Assembly (NCBI RefSeq): GCF_003963535.1
Contig: NZ_CP034539.1
Coordinates: 9,300,001 to 9,364,000 of the forward strand
Direction: 5' to 3'
DNA: 64,000 bases
Source: Streptomyces cyaneochromogenes
Lineage (GTDB): Bacteria > Actinomycetota > Actinomycetes > Streptomycetales > Streptomycetaceae
The stretch's first letter is position 1, and the number at the start of each line of letters is the position of its first letter. The position numbers and the translations under genes were made by a program. Of the stretch, positions 23,767 to 33,111 are shown in pieces. Under the pieces are notes generated by a model, which saw only the letters and a list, made by a program, of their open reading frames with translations, was not told the DNA's origin and ran no database searches.

Positions 23767-26700
23767 TCACTCCTCCTGGCCGCGGCTCGTCTCCACCAGT
23801 GCCGTCTGCATCAGCCGTGACCGGCGGCGGGCGATGTGCTGGGCGCGGCCGGGTGGGAGGTTGAGGGGCTTGGCGTTGCCGAAGAGGCGGCCTTCCGTGG
23901 GCGGGCAGGAGAGCAGGATCGCGGGGTTGTTCGCCTCGTCCAGGCGTCGGATGAGGGAGTCGCTGAGGCCCCGGCCCGCGCCCATCGCGCTGCGGGCGAC
24001 GATCAGGTGCAGGCCCATTTCGTAGCCGAGGGTCAGATGTTCGAAGAGCGGCTCGAAGGGGCTCTGGAAGGAGTTGCCTGTGACCATGTCGTAGTCGTCG
24101 ACCAGGATGAACAGACGCGGTCCCGTCCACCAGTCGCACTTGCGCATCCGGGCCGGGGCGATGTCCGCACCCGGGACACGGGTCTTCAGCGCGCGGGCCG
24201 CGCCGTCGATGGTCTCCGTCAGGTTGTCCAGGGAGATCACGTGCCCGATGCGGTACTCCGCCGGGATGGCGTCCACCAGTGTGCGCCGGTAGTCCACCGC
24301 GATGATCTTCGCCTCGTTGGGGGCGTACCGGGCGGTGATGCCCTCGGTGATGCGGCGCAGCAGGTTGGTCTTGCCGCTCTCCGTGTCGCCGACCACGATC
24401 AGGTGCGGGGTGCGGCTGAAGTCGTGCCACACCGGCTCCAGGGCGTCCTGGTCGATACCGAGCGGGAGCCGCATGCCGCCGCCCTCGGTGGGCTCGGGCG
24501 CCGGGAGTTCGGCGACCGGCAGCCGGTGCGGCAGCATCCGGATCTGCGGGGCGGCCGGCCCGGACCAGTGCTTGGAGACTTCGCTGACCAAGTGGGCGAC
24601 ACCCTCGCCGAGGTCGTCGAGGGAACCGCTGCCGTCCAGGCGGGGGAGCCCGGCCAGGAAGTGCATCTTGCTGTCGGCGGTGATTCCCCGGCCGCCGCTG
24701 CGCGGCACCGAGCGGGCCTTGCGGGTGTCGATCTCCGAGTCCATCGGGTCACCCATCCGCAACTCGAGGCGGGTCGCGGCCTGGTCGCGGACCTGCGCGG
24801 ACAGCTCCACCCAGCGGGTGGTGGTGATGAGCAGATGGATGCCGTAGTTCAGGCCGCGGGCGGCGAGTTCGTTGAACTTCGGGACCAGTTCGTCGTAGTC
24901 CTGACGGACCGTGGACCAGCCGTCGACCACCATGAACACGTCGCCGAACGGCTCGTCGGGGAACTCCCCGGCGGCCCGGCGACGGCGGTAGGACTGCATG
25001 GAGTCGAGGGTGTGGTCGACGAAGAACTGCTCGCGGCGCGCGAGGAGCGTCATCACCTCGGCGACGGCCCGGTGCACCCGCTCCGGGTTGAGGCGCGCGG
25101 CGACACCGCCGACGTGGGGGAGCCCCGCGAGCTGCGAGAGACCGCCACCGCCGAAGTCGAGGCAGAAGAACTGGATCTCGGCGGGCGTGTGGGTGAGGGC
25201 GAGGCCGGCGATCAGGGTGCGGGCGAGAGTGGACTTGCCGCTCTGTGAGCCGCCCGCGATGGCGACATGGCCGCCAGCCCCCGAGAGGTCCACGATCAGC
25301 GGGTCGCGGCGCTGCTCGAAGGGCTTGTCCACCAGGCCGACCGGAACCCGCAGCTTGCCGTTGCCGGACCAACCGCCTGCGGTGAGGCCGCGCTCGGGGT
25401 CGGGCGCGATACCCGGCAGCAGGGCGTCCAGCGGGGACGGCTCGTCCAGCGGCGGCAGCCACACCTGGTGGGCGGCGGGACCCGAGTCGCGCAGCCGGTC
25501 GAGGGCCACGTCCAGCAGGGTCTCCTCGTCGCCGGTCTCCTCGGTCTCCGGCTCCGGCTCGGGCGCGGCCTCGAGCGTGCGCGGCACGACCCAGCCGCTG
25601 GTCCACGGCACCACCTGACTGGCCACCCGGGCCTGTACCACCGCGCCGGTACGGCGCCGGTACGTCCCGGAGGAGTAGGCGGCGCGGAACCGGGTCAGCG
25701 CCTCCACACCGGACTTGAGGTAGCCGCTGCCGGGCTGGGCAGGCAGTTCGTAGGCGTCCGGCACACCGAGCACGCCACGGCTCTCCATGGCGGAGAAGGT
25801 ACGCAGGCCGACCCGGTAGGACAGGTGGCTCTCCAGCTGGTGCATTCGGCCCTCGTCCAGGCGCTGCGAGGCCAGCAGCAGATGCACACCCAGGGAGCGG
25901 CCGAGGCGGCCGATCATCACGAACAGGTCCATGAACTCCCGGTGCGTCGCGAGGAGTTCACTGAACTCGTCGACCACCACGAACAGGCTGGGCAGCGGCC
26001 TGAGATCCGCCCCGCCGGCGCGGGCCCGCTCGTACTCCAGGGCGGAGGTGTAGTTGCCGGCCGCGCGCAACAGTTCCTGGCGGCGGATGAGTTCGCCGTG
26101 CAGGGCGTCCTGCATGCGTTCCACCAGGGCGACCTCGTCGGCGAGGTTGGTGATGACGGCGGACGTGTGCGGCAGCTCCTCCAGGCCGAGGAAGGTGGCA
26201 CCGCCCTTGAAGTCGACCAGGACGAAGTTGAGGGTCTCGGAGGAGTTGGTCAGCGCCAGGCCCAGGACGAGGGTGCGCAGGAGCTCGCTCTTGCCGGAGC
26301 CGGTGGCTCCGATCAGCATGCCGTGCGGGCCCATGCCGCCCTGCGCCGACTCCTTGATGTCCAGCTCCACCGGACGGCCGTCCACGCCGACCGCGATCGG
26401 TACCCGCAGCCGCGCGGAGCCGGTGTTCCGGGCGAAGAGGGCCTTCGGGTCGTGCCGGTGCAGGTCGGGGATGCCGAGCAGGGTGGTCAGCTCCACGTCC
26501 GCGTCCAGCGGCTGCGCGATGTCGCTGCCCAGGCTGATCCGGCGGGAGGCGAGCAGCCGGGCCAGCGACTCGGCGCCGAGCAGGCCGAGCCGGTCCGGCC
26601 GGCCGAGCGGCACCGAGCGCTCCTTGCGGCTGCGGTCGGTGCGCACCAGGTTCACCAGGTCCGGTCCGACGGTCAGCCGCAGCGTGTTGCGGCCGGGCCG

Positions 26701-27798
26701 CCAGCGCAGCGCGCCGGACACGTCCAGGACCACGGCGTTGCGGTAGCCGTGGCCCTCCCAGCGGTGGCCCTCGGGGACGGTGATGCCGTCGAGGACGACG
26801 ACCGTGTACGGCTCGTCACGCCCCGGTCGGGCATCGGGGTCGAAGCCGGGGCGTTCGGCGAACTCGGCGCCGAGCAGGTCGTCCAGCTCGGTGAGGTCGG
26901 CGGTGATCCGGCGAACCTGGCCGGCGCCGTCCTCCTCGTGCGGATGCAGCGCGTGCGGCAGCCACTTCACCCACTCCCAGTCGGCCCGCCGCTCGTCACT
27001 GACGCACAGGGCGATCCACAGCTCCTCGGGCGCGTGGAACACCGCGAGCTGCCCGAGCGCGGCGCGCACCAGAGCGCGTACGGCGTCGGGGCCGCCCTCC
27101 TCCGACGTGGCGCCGGACTCTTCGCCCGACGTCTCCTCGGGCCGCACCATGACCCGCGCCGAGGAGCGCAGATAGAGCCCGAGGGGCTGTTCGGGAATGG
27201 TGGAGTAGGCGCGGATGAAGCGGCGCAGGGCATGCGCGCAGAGCGGTTCGAGGTCCTCCACCGGGCGGGTGGAGACGGGGTTCAGGGTGAGCGCGAGCTG
27301 CTGTTCGCCGATCGCGAGCCGGACCTCGCCGAAGTCCTCGTCGGCCGGGCGGCGTTCCCACAGCCGTGAGGTGCGGGCCAGCGAACGCAGCGACGAGGGT
27401 TCCGGGTGGCGCCAGGCGAGCGCCCGCTGCTGCTCGACGATGGTGGCCCGGACCCGTTTGCGCATCTGCGCCAAATAGCGGAGGTAGTCGCGGCGTTCGC
27501 CCTTCAGGCGCTGCTTGCGTTCGCTGGAGCGGCGCATCAGTTGACCCAGCAGCATGGCGGCGGCCGACAGCGCCATGACGCCCAGCGCCAGATACATGAA
27601 GACGCCGTTGCCACCGCCCGGACGCATGAACATCAGCATCATCGACACCGACATCAGCGCCATCGGCAGGTAGGTCCAGATCGCCGAGGTGTCGGGGACC
27701 GTCTCGGCCAGGACCGGTGGCTCCTGGAGGGTCAATTGCCCTTCGGGCATCTCGGGTCCGCGCCTGCGGGCCGGCCGGCGAAACAGCACCACACTCAA
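23767..27798 (-). CDS. eccC: Type VII secretion FtsK/SpoIIIE-type motor ATPase EccC
   Basis: A 1,343-residue undivided EccC (EccCa and EccCb in one chain), the motor that recognises and drives ESX substrates through the inner membrane. The N-terminus (RRPARRRGPEMPEGQL) is typical of the family. Two transmembrane helices lie at residues 43-90, followed by a DUF-type stalk. Three FtsK-like ATPase domains have P-loops GATGSGKSELLRTL (about residue 496), GGSQSGKSTLARTL (about 848) and GDTESGKTNLLRRI (about 1134). The matching Walker B strands are FVLVDFKGG, FFCLDFGGGG and IIAVDYRR; the second and third lack the acidic pair, as is common in these regulatory domains. The start is TTG at 27798, supported by GGAGG 9 nt upstream; in-frame GTGs at 27792 and 27789 are too far from it. 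It diverges from eccD. Confidence 0.95.
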   Translation of the reverse strand: MSVVLFRRPARRRGPEMPEGQLTLQEPPVLAETVPDTSAIWTYLPMALMSVSMMLMFMRPGGGNGVFMYLALGVMALSAAAMLLGQLMRRSSERKQRLKGERRDYLRYLAQMRKRVRATIVEQQRALAWRHPEPSSLRSLARTSRLWERRPADEDFGEVRLAIGEQQLALTLNPVSTRPVEDLEPLCAHALRRFIRAYSTIPEQPLGLYLRSSARVMVRPEETSGEESGATSEEGGPDAVRALVRAALGQLAVFHAPEELWIALCVSDERRADWEWVKWLPHALHPHEEDGAGQVRRITADLTELDDLLGAEFAERPGFDPDARPGRDEPYTVVVLDGITVPEGHRWEGHGYRNAVVLDVSGALRWRPGRNTLRLTVGPDLVNLVRTDRSRKERSVPLGRPDRLGLLGAESLARLLASRRISLGSDIAQPLDADVELTTLLGIPDLHRHDPKALFARNTGSARLRVPIAVGVDGRPVELDIKESAQGGMGPHGMLIGATGSGKSELLRTLVLGLALTNSSETLNFVLVDFKGGATFLGLEELPHTSAVITNLADEVALVERMQDALHGELIRRQELLRAAGNYTSALEYERARAGGADLRPLPSLFVVVDEFSELLATHREFMDLFVMIGRLGRSLGVHLLLASQRLDEGRMHQLESHLSYRVGLRTFSAMESRGVLGVPDAYELPAQPGSGYLKSGVEALTRFRAAYSSGTYRRRTGAVVQARVASQVVPWTSGWVVPRTLEAAPEPEPETEETGDEETLLDVALDRLRDSGPAAHQVWLPPLDEPSPLDALLPGIAPDPERGLTAGGWSGNGKLRVPVGLVDKPFEQRRDPLIVDLSGAGGHVAIAGGSQSGKSTLARTLIAGLALTHTPAEIQFFCLDFGGGGLSQLAGLPHVGGVAARLNPERVHRAVAEVMTLLARREQFFVDHTLDSMQSYRRRRAAGEFPDEPFGDVFMVVDGWSTVRQDYDELVPKFNELAARGLNYGIHLLITTTRWVELSAQVRDQAATRLELRMGDPMDSEIDTRKARSVPRSGGRGITADSKMHFLAGLPRLDGSGSLDDLGEGVAHLVSEVSKHWSGPAAPQIRMLPHRLPVAELPAPEPTEGGGMRLPLGIDQDALEPVWHDFSRTPHLIVVGDTESGKTNLLRRITEGITARYAPNEAKIIAVDYRRTLVDAIPAEYRIGHVISLDNLTETIDGAARALKTRVPGADIAPARMRKCDWWTGPRLFILVDDYDMVTGNSFQSPFEPLFEHLTLGYEMGLHLIVARSAMGAGRGLSDSLIRRLDEANNPAILLSCPPTEGRLFGNAKPLNLPPGRAQHIARRRSRLMQTALVETSRGQEE

Positions 27799-28207
27799 GG
27801 AACAGAACCTCCGGTTTCACTGGCTTTCCGGCCCGCGCCGAATACCGGTACACACCCGGTAACGGGAAAGACCGCACCGCGCTCATTTTCCCGGGACCCG
27901 GGTACGCGGTGAACGCCGGATGAATGTTGTGAGCCAACAGCGGGGAACTCTCAACTCCCCCACCATTCAGCCGCATACCGGACAAGGAGTCCGGTCCCCA
28001 GCACGATCCGGCGAGCGTAGGCAGTAGTCTGCATTCACGTAGCGCGACCTGTCCACGCGGGAGGGGTGGTTGCCGCGGTGAGCGGAGTCAATTCCCCTGT
28101 CCGAACCCCCTGTTCTGGCTCGTGGGGACCTTCCGTACTCTTCGCACTGCCCCTCTCATGGGGAAAGTCCTCCTGCAAACCCTCCAAGGAAGACGAGAGT
28201 TCAGCTG
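27799..28207. other. Divergent eccC/eccD promoter region
   Basis: 409 nt that must carry the promoters of eccC (leftward) and the eccD-eccB unit (rightward). It contains inverted-repeat words such as ACCGG (near 27845-27875) and CCGGACAAGGAGTCCGG (27977-27993, a CCGGACAAG...GTCCGG hairpin). TAGTCT (28027-28032) and TACTCT (28136-28141) are possible -10 boxes for eccD. No small gene is supportable. Confidence 0.45.
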
Positions 28208-29614
28208 ATGACCGACAGCGCGGTGGCCGAACTGTGCCGCCTGACCGTACGCGCGCCGAGCGTCTCCGTCGATCTGGCCGTGCCCGCCGACGTTCCGGTC
28301 GCCGATCTGCTGCCCACGCTGCTGCGCTATGTCGGCGAGGAGGCCGAGGAGGCCGGACTCGACCATGCCGGCTGGGTGCTGCAGCGGCTCGGTGACGCCC
28401 CGCTCGACGAGGAGACGACCCTCGCGCGGGCCGGACTCGCCGACGGGGACGTGCTCTATCTGCGCGCGCACACCGAGGCGCTGCCCGAGGCGCGGCTCGA
28501 CGACCTGGTGGACGGGATAGCCGACACCGCGGGCCGACGGCTGCACACCTGGCACCCCGAGGCGGCCCGCGGGCTGCTGGTCGGCACCACGGTGGCGACC
28601 GTGCTGGCCGCCCTGGTACTGGTCTTCCGGCCGGGAGTCACCGGCCCCGGCTCCCTGAAGGCCGCCTGCGCGGCCGTGGCGGGGATCCTCCTGCTCGCGG
28701 GCGCGGGCACCGCCAGCCGCGCGGTCGGCGACCGTCTCTCCGCGACCGCGCTCGGCCTGCTCGTCGCGCCCTGCCTGGCGCTGGCCGGCTGGGTGCTGCC
28801 CGGCGGCGATCTGACCGGCCCGGACGCGGCGCAGGTCGCCGGTGCGCGCCTGCTCGCGGCGGGTGCCGCGGGCGCCGGCGGCGCGGTCCTCGCGCTGGCC
28901 GCCACAGCGGTCGGCGCCCCCGCCCTGCTGGCCACCGCGGTCGTCTCGGTGGCCACCGCGATCGCCGGCGCCCTGATCGGGTACTCCGGCCTGGACGTGC
29001 AGGCCGCGGTCGCGCTGGTGGCGACGGTGATCGTCCTCGCGGCCGGAACCGTGGCACCGTTCGCCTTCAAGCTGGCCGGGATGCGCATGCCCTCCCTGCC
29101 GTCCTCCGCCAGCCAGCTCCAGGAGGGCATCGAGCCCTACGCGGGCGACGAGGTCGCCGAGCGCACCGAGTTGGCCGGGCGCTGGGTCACCGCGCTCTTC
29201 GCCGTCAGCGGCGTCATCTCCGCGGCCGCCCTGGCCGTCCTCACCCACCACCCGGACCTGCCCGAGGTGGTGACCTCGGTCGCGCTGAGCCTGCTGCTGC
29301 TCCTGCACTCCCGCGGCCTGGTGCACATCGGGCAGCGGCTGACCCTGGCGGTGCCCGGCATCTGGGGGCTGCTGCTGCTCGCCCGCGCCTGGGCGGTGGA
29401 CAGCGATGGCGACGGGCGCCTGGTGGTCTTCGCGGTACTGCTCGGCGCGGCGGCGGCCCTGGTGATCGCCGCCTGGACGGTGCCCGGCCGACGGATGCTG
29501 CCGTACTGGGGCCGGGCCGCGGAGATCGCGCACACCGGCATCGCGGTGGCGCTGCTGCCGCTGAGCCTGTGGGTGGCGGGACTCTTCGGCTGGCTGCGCG
29601 GCCTGTTCGGCTGA
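28208..29614 (+). CDS. eccD: Type VII secretion integral membrane protein EccD
   Basis: A 468-residue polytopic protein forming the membrane pore scaffold of the ESX complex. Residues 1-90 are a ubiquitin-like (YukD) domain (CRLTVRAPSVSVDLAVPADV, then VADLLPTLLRYVGE and ARAGLADGDVLYLR). From residue 125 onward about eleven hydrophobic helices follow, separated by the long cytoplasmic loop MRMPSLPSSASQLQEGIEPYAGDEVAERTE at about residues 295-325, as in known EccD proteins. Length and topology are normal. The ATG has AAGGAAGACGAGAG upstream. It is followed after 40 nt by eccB, so the two are probably one transcript. Confidence 0.95.
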   Translation: MTDSAVAELCRLTVRAPSVSVDLAVPADVPVADLLPTLLRYVGEEAEEAGLDHAGWVLQRLGDAPLDEETTLARAGLADGDVLYLRAHTEALPEARLDDLVDGIADTAGRRLHTWHPEAARGLLVGTTVATVLAALVLVFRPGVTGPGSLKAACAAVAGILLLAGAGTASRAVGDRLSATALGLLVAPCLALAGWVLPGGDLTGPDAAQVAGARLLAAGAAGAGGAVLALAATAVGAPALLATAVVSVATAIAGALIGYSGLDVQAAVALVATVIVLAAGTVAPFAFKLAGMRMPSLPSSASQLQEGIEPYAGDEVAERTELAGRWVTALFAVSGVISAAALAVLTHHPDLPEVVTSVALSLLLLLHSRGLVHIGQRLTLAVPGIWGLLLLARAWAVDSDGDGRLVVFAVLLGAAAALVIAAWTVPGRRMLPYWGRAAEIAHTGIAVALLPLSLWVAGLFGWLRGLFG

Positions 29615-29654
29615 GCACACCCGCACTGCTGCAAGAGAACGAGTAGGAGAGGCC

Positions 29655-31220
29655 GTGCAGTCCAAACGCGACCAGGTACACGCCCACAGTTTCATGATGG
29701 GCAGGCTCAGTTCGGGCCTGCTGATGGCCGACCCGGACGCCCCCGAGAGCCCGCTCGGGCGCACCACACGCGGCGTGGCCTTCGGCATGCTGGTCACCGT
29801 CCTGATCGGCGCGGGCGCCACCGTGTACGGTCTGCTGCGCCCCGGTGGCAACGACGCCTGGCGAGACGGTGAGCACCTGGTGGTCAACCGCGACACCGGC
29901 GCCCGCTACCTGTGGACCGGCACCGACGGCGTACTGCACCCCGTGCGCAACTACGCCTCGGCGCGGCTGATCGGCGGCTCCGACCTGGAGACCGTGGACG
30001 TCGGCACCGCTTCCCTGCGCGACGTCCCGGTGGGCGCCCCCGCCGGTATCCCCGGCGTCCCCGACACCGTGCCCGAGCCCGGCCAACTCGACGCCGGCGC
30101 CTGGCACATGTGCGTCACCGGTCCCGACGGGGCGCTGCCGGACACCTCCGGTGCCGTGGCGAGGACCGGCGTGGAGGAGCCGGGGGCGACGACCGTGGTG
30201 GCCGGGTCGCCGCTGGACTCCCGCGGTGTCGACGGCGACCGCGCCGTGCTGGTGCGCGGGCCGGACGACACCGAGTACCTGGTGTGGCGGGGCAGCAGGC
30301 TGCCGCTGGACCGTGAATCCGACGCCCGAAACGCCCTCGGCTACGGCTCCGAGCAGCCGATGCGGGTCTCGGCGGCCTTCCTCGACGCACTGGCGCCCGG
30401 TCCCGTCCTGAAGCCGCCCGCGGTGCCGGAGCGTGGTGCGGAAGGCCCCGTGCTCGGCGGTGAGGCCAGCCGGATCGGCCAGCTGTTCAAGGTCAGCGTC
30501 CCGGGCGGCGACAGCACGTACCACCTGCTGACCAAGGACGGTCTGGTGCCGCTGACCCGGCTCGGCGCCGCCCTGGTGCTGGGTGACCCGGCCACCCAGA
30601 AGGACGCATACGAGGGACGCTCGCCCGAGGTGCGCACCGTCGGTGCCGACGCGCTGCGCGAGCACCGGGCCGCGGACCAGGACCCCACCGCGTCCGCGGA
30701 GTTGCCGGACGCGCCCCCCGTCCCGCAGTCCGCACCGCGCGGCACCGCGCTCTGCGCGCAGGTGGACGGCGACAACGGCGGCGTCCGGATCAGGTCGGTG
30801 CTGGTGCCGCTGGCCGACCTCGCCCCGGTGGCGGTGTCCGAGGGCACCGCTCAACCGATGCGGCAGGCCTGCGTCCCCACCGACGCCACGGTGGTCAGGC
30901 CCGGCAGGGGCGCCCTGGTCCGGGCCCTGCACGCCAGCGGCGCCGCGCACGCCGGCACGACCTATCTGGTGGCGGAGAACGGCGTGAAGTACCGCGTCTC
31001 CAGCAAGAACTCGCTGGCCGCACTCGGATACGGGGCCGCGGACATCGGCTCGGTCCCGGCGCCGCTGCTCGCGGCCCTCCCGACCGGCGCGGACCTCGAC
31101 CAGGCCGCTGCCACGGGCGCCACGAAGCCCAGGGTGACGGCTCCGCAGTGCGATGCCGCTGAAGACCGGCAGCAGGGCGAGGAAAGCGCCGTACCGAACA
31201 AGGCGGACACCGCGCGCTGA
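29655..31220 (+). CDS. eccB: Type VII secretion protein EccB
   Basis: A 521-residue EccB, the bitopic core component reaching outward from the membrane. The start MQSKRDQVHAHSFMMGRLSS matches the conserved EccB N-terminus, followed by a single transmembrane helix (GVAFGMLVTVLIGAGATVYGLL) at residues 40-62. The extracellular part has the family's repeated beta modules (DTGARYLWTGTDGVLHPVRNYASARLI near residue 80; YLVAENGVKYRVSSKNSLAALGYG near residue 440) and conserved cysteines around residues 153 and 368. The GTG start has AGGAGA just upstream. The last 30 residues are a charged, probably disordered tail. Transcribed with eccD; the esx-type genes follow after a 468-nt gap. Confidence 0.95.
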   Translation: MQSKRDQVHAHSFMMGRLSSGLLMADPDAPESPLGRTTRGVAFGMLVTVLIGAGATVYGLLRPGGNDAWRDGEHLVVNRDTGARYLWTGTDGVLHPVRNYASARLIGGSDLETVDVGTASLRDVPVGAPAGIPGVPDTVPEPGQLDAGAWHMCVTGPDGALPDTSGAVARTGVEEPGATTVVAGSPLDSRGVDGDRAVLVRGPDDTEYLVWRGSRLPLDRESDARNALGYGSEQPMRVSAAFLDALAPGPVLKPPAVPERGAEGPVLGGEASRIGQLFKVSVPGGDSTYHLLTKDGLVPLTRLGAALVLGDPATQKDAYEGRSPEVRTVGADALREHRAADQDPTASAELPDAPPVPQSAPRGTALCAQVDGDNGGVRIRSVLVPLADLAPVAVSEGTAQPMRQACVPTDATVVRPGRGALVRALHASGAAHAGTTYLVAENGVKYRVSSKNSLAALGYGAADIGSVPAPLLAALPTGADLDQAAATGATKPRVTAPQCDAAEDRQQGEESAVPNKADTAR

Positions 31221-31688
31221 TTACGACAATCGGCGCCGATGAAAAGGAAAAGGGCGCGACAACAGAGAGATTGAGCCAAACTCGGCGCTGGTGATGTGAC
31301 GTCTGCCAAGCCGTTACGGGATCGAGCGCGGAGAGAACCTCAAACAAAGCTCAGATATTTCGGTCGACCGTGTCCGCGGAATCCGGTGGAAAGCGCTTGT
31401 AATGCCAGACGCGGCGCTTCCTGCTGCCCGTTCGGCAGCTGCGCGTGCCCGCTTTCCGCCCGCATCGCGTCGCCCGGCGGACGATGCACCTCCGCCCGCC
31501 CCGCCCCGATCGGGAAGGCTTGTTCATTTCCCTGAAACCCCGACACAACTCCCTTGCCACGCAAGAATTCTGAGGTGAGCTGACCGAACCTCAAATCTTT
31601 CCCTGATCGCGTTGCGCGGAACACCGGCTTCTCTTTAGCCTCAGCGAGCAACGTACGACGAGACAGGCCTGAACGAAGGGAGCGTGAC
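31221..31688 (+). other. Promoter region of the esx-effector gene cluster
   Basis: 468 nt without a gene. A 12-bp perfect palindrome (ATCGGCGCCGAT, 31229-31240) follows the eccB stop. The stretch is relatively AT-rich for this genome, and the start of the cluster probably uses a promoter near TTGCGC (31612-31617) with a TTTAGC/TTAGCC box about 17 nt downstream. GAAGGGAG (near 31675-31682) is the ribosome site of the first small gene. Confidence 0.45.
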
Positions 31689-32024
31689 ATGGCGGACAGC
31701 GCCGCGAGGAAAGCGGACTATGCCAAGGGCTTGGGGGGTGTCTCCTCCCTGGAGTCGGCCCGGAGCCAGGTCGAGAAGATCCAGAACAACGTGGCGGAGA
31801 TCGCGGCACGTTCGGGCGTCGGCGGCGACGAGGGCCAGGCCCTGCTGAAGCTCTTCCGCAGCTGGAACGCCGAGGCGCAGAAGGTCGTCATCCAGATCAG
31901 CAAGATGGTCGACGCGCTCCAGGAGAACGTGACCTCTGCCAACCGCCTGGCGAAGGAGAACCAGGATCTGACCGAGATCCTCAACAGCAAGACCAGCCAG
32001 GGCGTCTTCGAAGCGCTGCTCTGA
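31689..32024 (+). CDS. WXG100-like small T7SS protein (EsxA/EsxB-like)
   Basis: A 111-residue, almost entirely helical protein with the helix-turn-helix layout of WXG100 proteins: helix 1 (SLESARSQVEKIQNNVAEIA), a loop, then a long second helix. The WXG turn is replaced by S-W59-N-A (LFRSWNAEAQKVVIQISKMV); the tryptophan is kept and the glycine is not. No C-terminal YxxxD/E secretion motif is visible. It probably pairs with the next small protein as an Esx-type dimer, acting as secreted substrate or carrier. First gene of the cluster, well spaced from its ribosome site. Function is inferred from fold, size and place. Confidence 0.8.
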   Translation: MADSAARKADYAKGLGGVSSLESARSQVEKIQNNVAEIAARSGVGGDEGQALLKLFRSWNAEAQKVVIQISKMVDALQENVTSANRLAKENQDLTEILNSKTSQGVFEALL

Positions 32025-32112
32025 CCGATCCGCAGCACCGGCCCCGTCACGGCGCGGCCGGACCCCTTGAGCTTCCCGGGCCCAGGCGCCCGGCCGTACG
32101 AGAGGAGACGTC

Positions 32113-32421
32113 ATGGCCGACGGCATCATCGACGTGCAGTACCCCGTGGTCCGCAACGCCATCGAGGAACTGATGGCTCAGACCCAGCAGATCATCACGA
32201 CCCTCAACAACCTGGAGGACGAGCTGAAGCCGCTCGTCAACTCCTGGGAGGGCTCGGACCAGGAGACCTACCGCCAGGTCCAGGCGGAGTGGGACCAGGC
32301 CACCAAGAACATGGCCAAGCTGCTCGGGGACAACGGCGAGCTGATCCAGACCATCCACGACAACCACTCCCGTGACGAGCGCAAGAGCGCCGACAACTGG
32401 GGGAGCGTGCGGGCCCGCTAG
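32113..32421 (+). CDS. WXG100-family protein (EsxA/EsxB-like)
   Basis: A 102-residue WXG100 protein with the canonical motif at Trp45-Glu46-Gly47 (LVNSWEGSDQETYRQVQAEW), flanked by two amphipathic helices (IEELMAQTQQIITTLNNLEDEL and the segment after Trp60). These proteins are secreted as antiparallel dimers by ESX systems. The residues after the second helix (YRQVQAEWDQA) do not match the usual YxxxD/E signal exactly. Ribosome site GAGGAG at 5-6 nt. The 195 nt before the next gene are GC-rich with self-complementary GGGCGC/GCGCCC words, and could hold a weak attenuator that favours the two small genes. Confidence 0.9.
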   Translation: MADGIIDVQYPVVRNAIEELMAQTQQIITTLNNLEDELKPLVNSWEGSDQETYRQVQAEWDQATKNMAKLLGDNGELIQTIHDNHSRDERKSADNWGSVRAR

Positions 32422-32616
32422 GGCCTGGCCGCAGAAGAGTCCTCAGGAGTCCCGGGGAGGCCGTGCCGGGCGCCACTTACGCGGGCGGCACTCTCCGGAC
32501 CGTCCCGGTGTGCCCCAGCGGCATGCGGGCGCGCCGGCCGGGCCGTCGTCCGTCCCCCCGGGGCGCCCGCCGGGCCCCCTATCCCCGTCCGGCACCAAGC
32601 GGCAGGAGAGCGTCCC

Positions 32617-33081
32617 ATGGCCGGTGAGAAGGCCGACGTCAAGCATTTCGACCTCAAGCAGATGGAGTACTTCCGGGACAACGAGGTACAGCCCGTCCAC
32701 ACCGCCGCGAAGAAGCACAAGGAGCAGGGCGACGGGTCCCACATCCGCCCGCTCGGCCACCTCATCGACGGGCACACCACACCGGACAACCTCGCCCAGG
32801 ACAAGCAACTCCTGCGCATCGGCAGGATGGTCACCGAACCCCTGGTCTCGGGACCGAAGCTGATCGAGGACATCCGCACCGCGGCAACGGCCATCGACAA
32901 GCTGCTCGGCGATCAGATGGACCTCTTCAAGGAGTTGAAGGAGGCCCTCACCGAGACCATCGAAGAGGCCAACAAGACCAAGGACAAGAACCTCGACGCG
33001 ATCGACGCGCAGACACTGCTGCAGACCTTCGACGAGGTCGACACCCTGACCGCCGGCACCACCGGCGAAGACGAGTCCTGA
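32617..33081 (+). CDS. Small helical T7SS-cluster protein, function unknown
   Basis: A 154-residue soluble, mostly helical, charged protein (MAGEKADVKHFDLKQMEYFR, then HIRPLGHLIDGHTTPDNLAQ, and DLFKELKEALTETIEEANKT). Size and secondary structure are like those of substrate-partner or chaperone proteins in ESX loci, but I recognise no WXG motif and no named family. The C-terminus is acidic (TAGTTGEDES). The ATG has AGGAGAG 7 nt upstream. It is followed after 30 nt by the AAWKG-family gene, so the two are likely co-translated. Confidence 0.75.
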   Translation: MAGEKADVKHFDLKQMEYFRDNEVQPVHTAAKKHKEQGDGSHIRPLGHLIDGHTTPDNLAQDKQLLRIGRMVTEPLVSGPKLIEDIRTAATAIDKLLGDQMDLFKELKEALTETIEEANKTKDKNLDAIDAQTLLQTFDEVDTLTAGTTGEDES

Positions 33082-33111
33082 CCAGCCGTACAGAATCTGA
33101 AAGGGCGCCAG

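Noticed and set aside
22445..24430. Long frames through the mycP-eccC gap on both strands, suggesting a repeat protein
   Set aside because: The 74-nt period changes frame at each unit, the frames run into mycP and eccC antisense, and the peptides are low complexity without a start signal.
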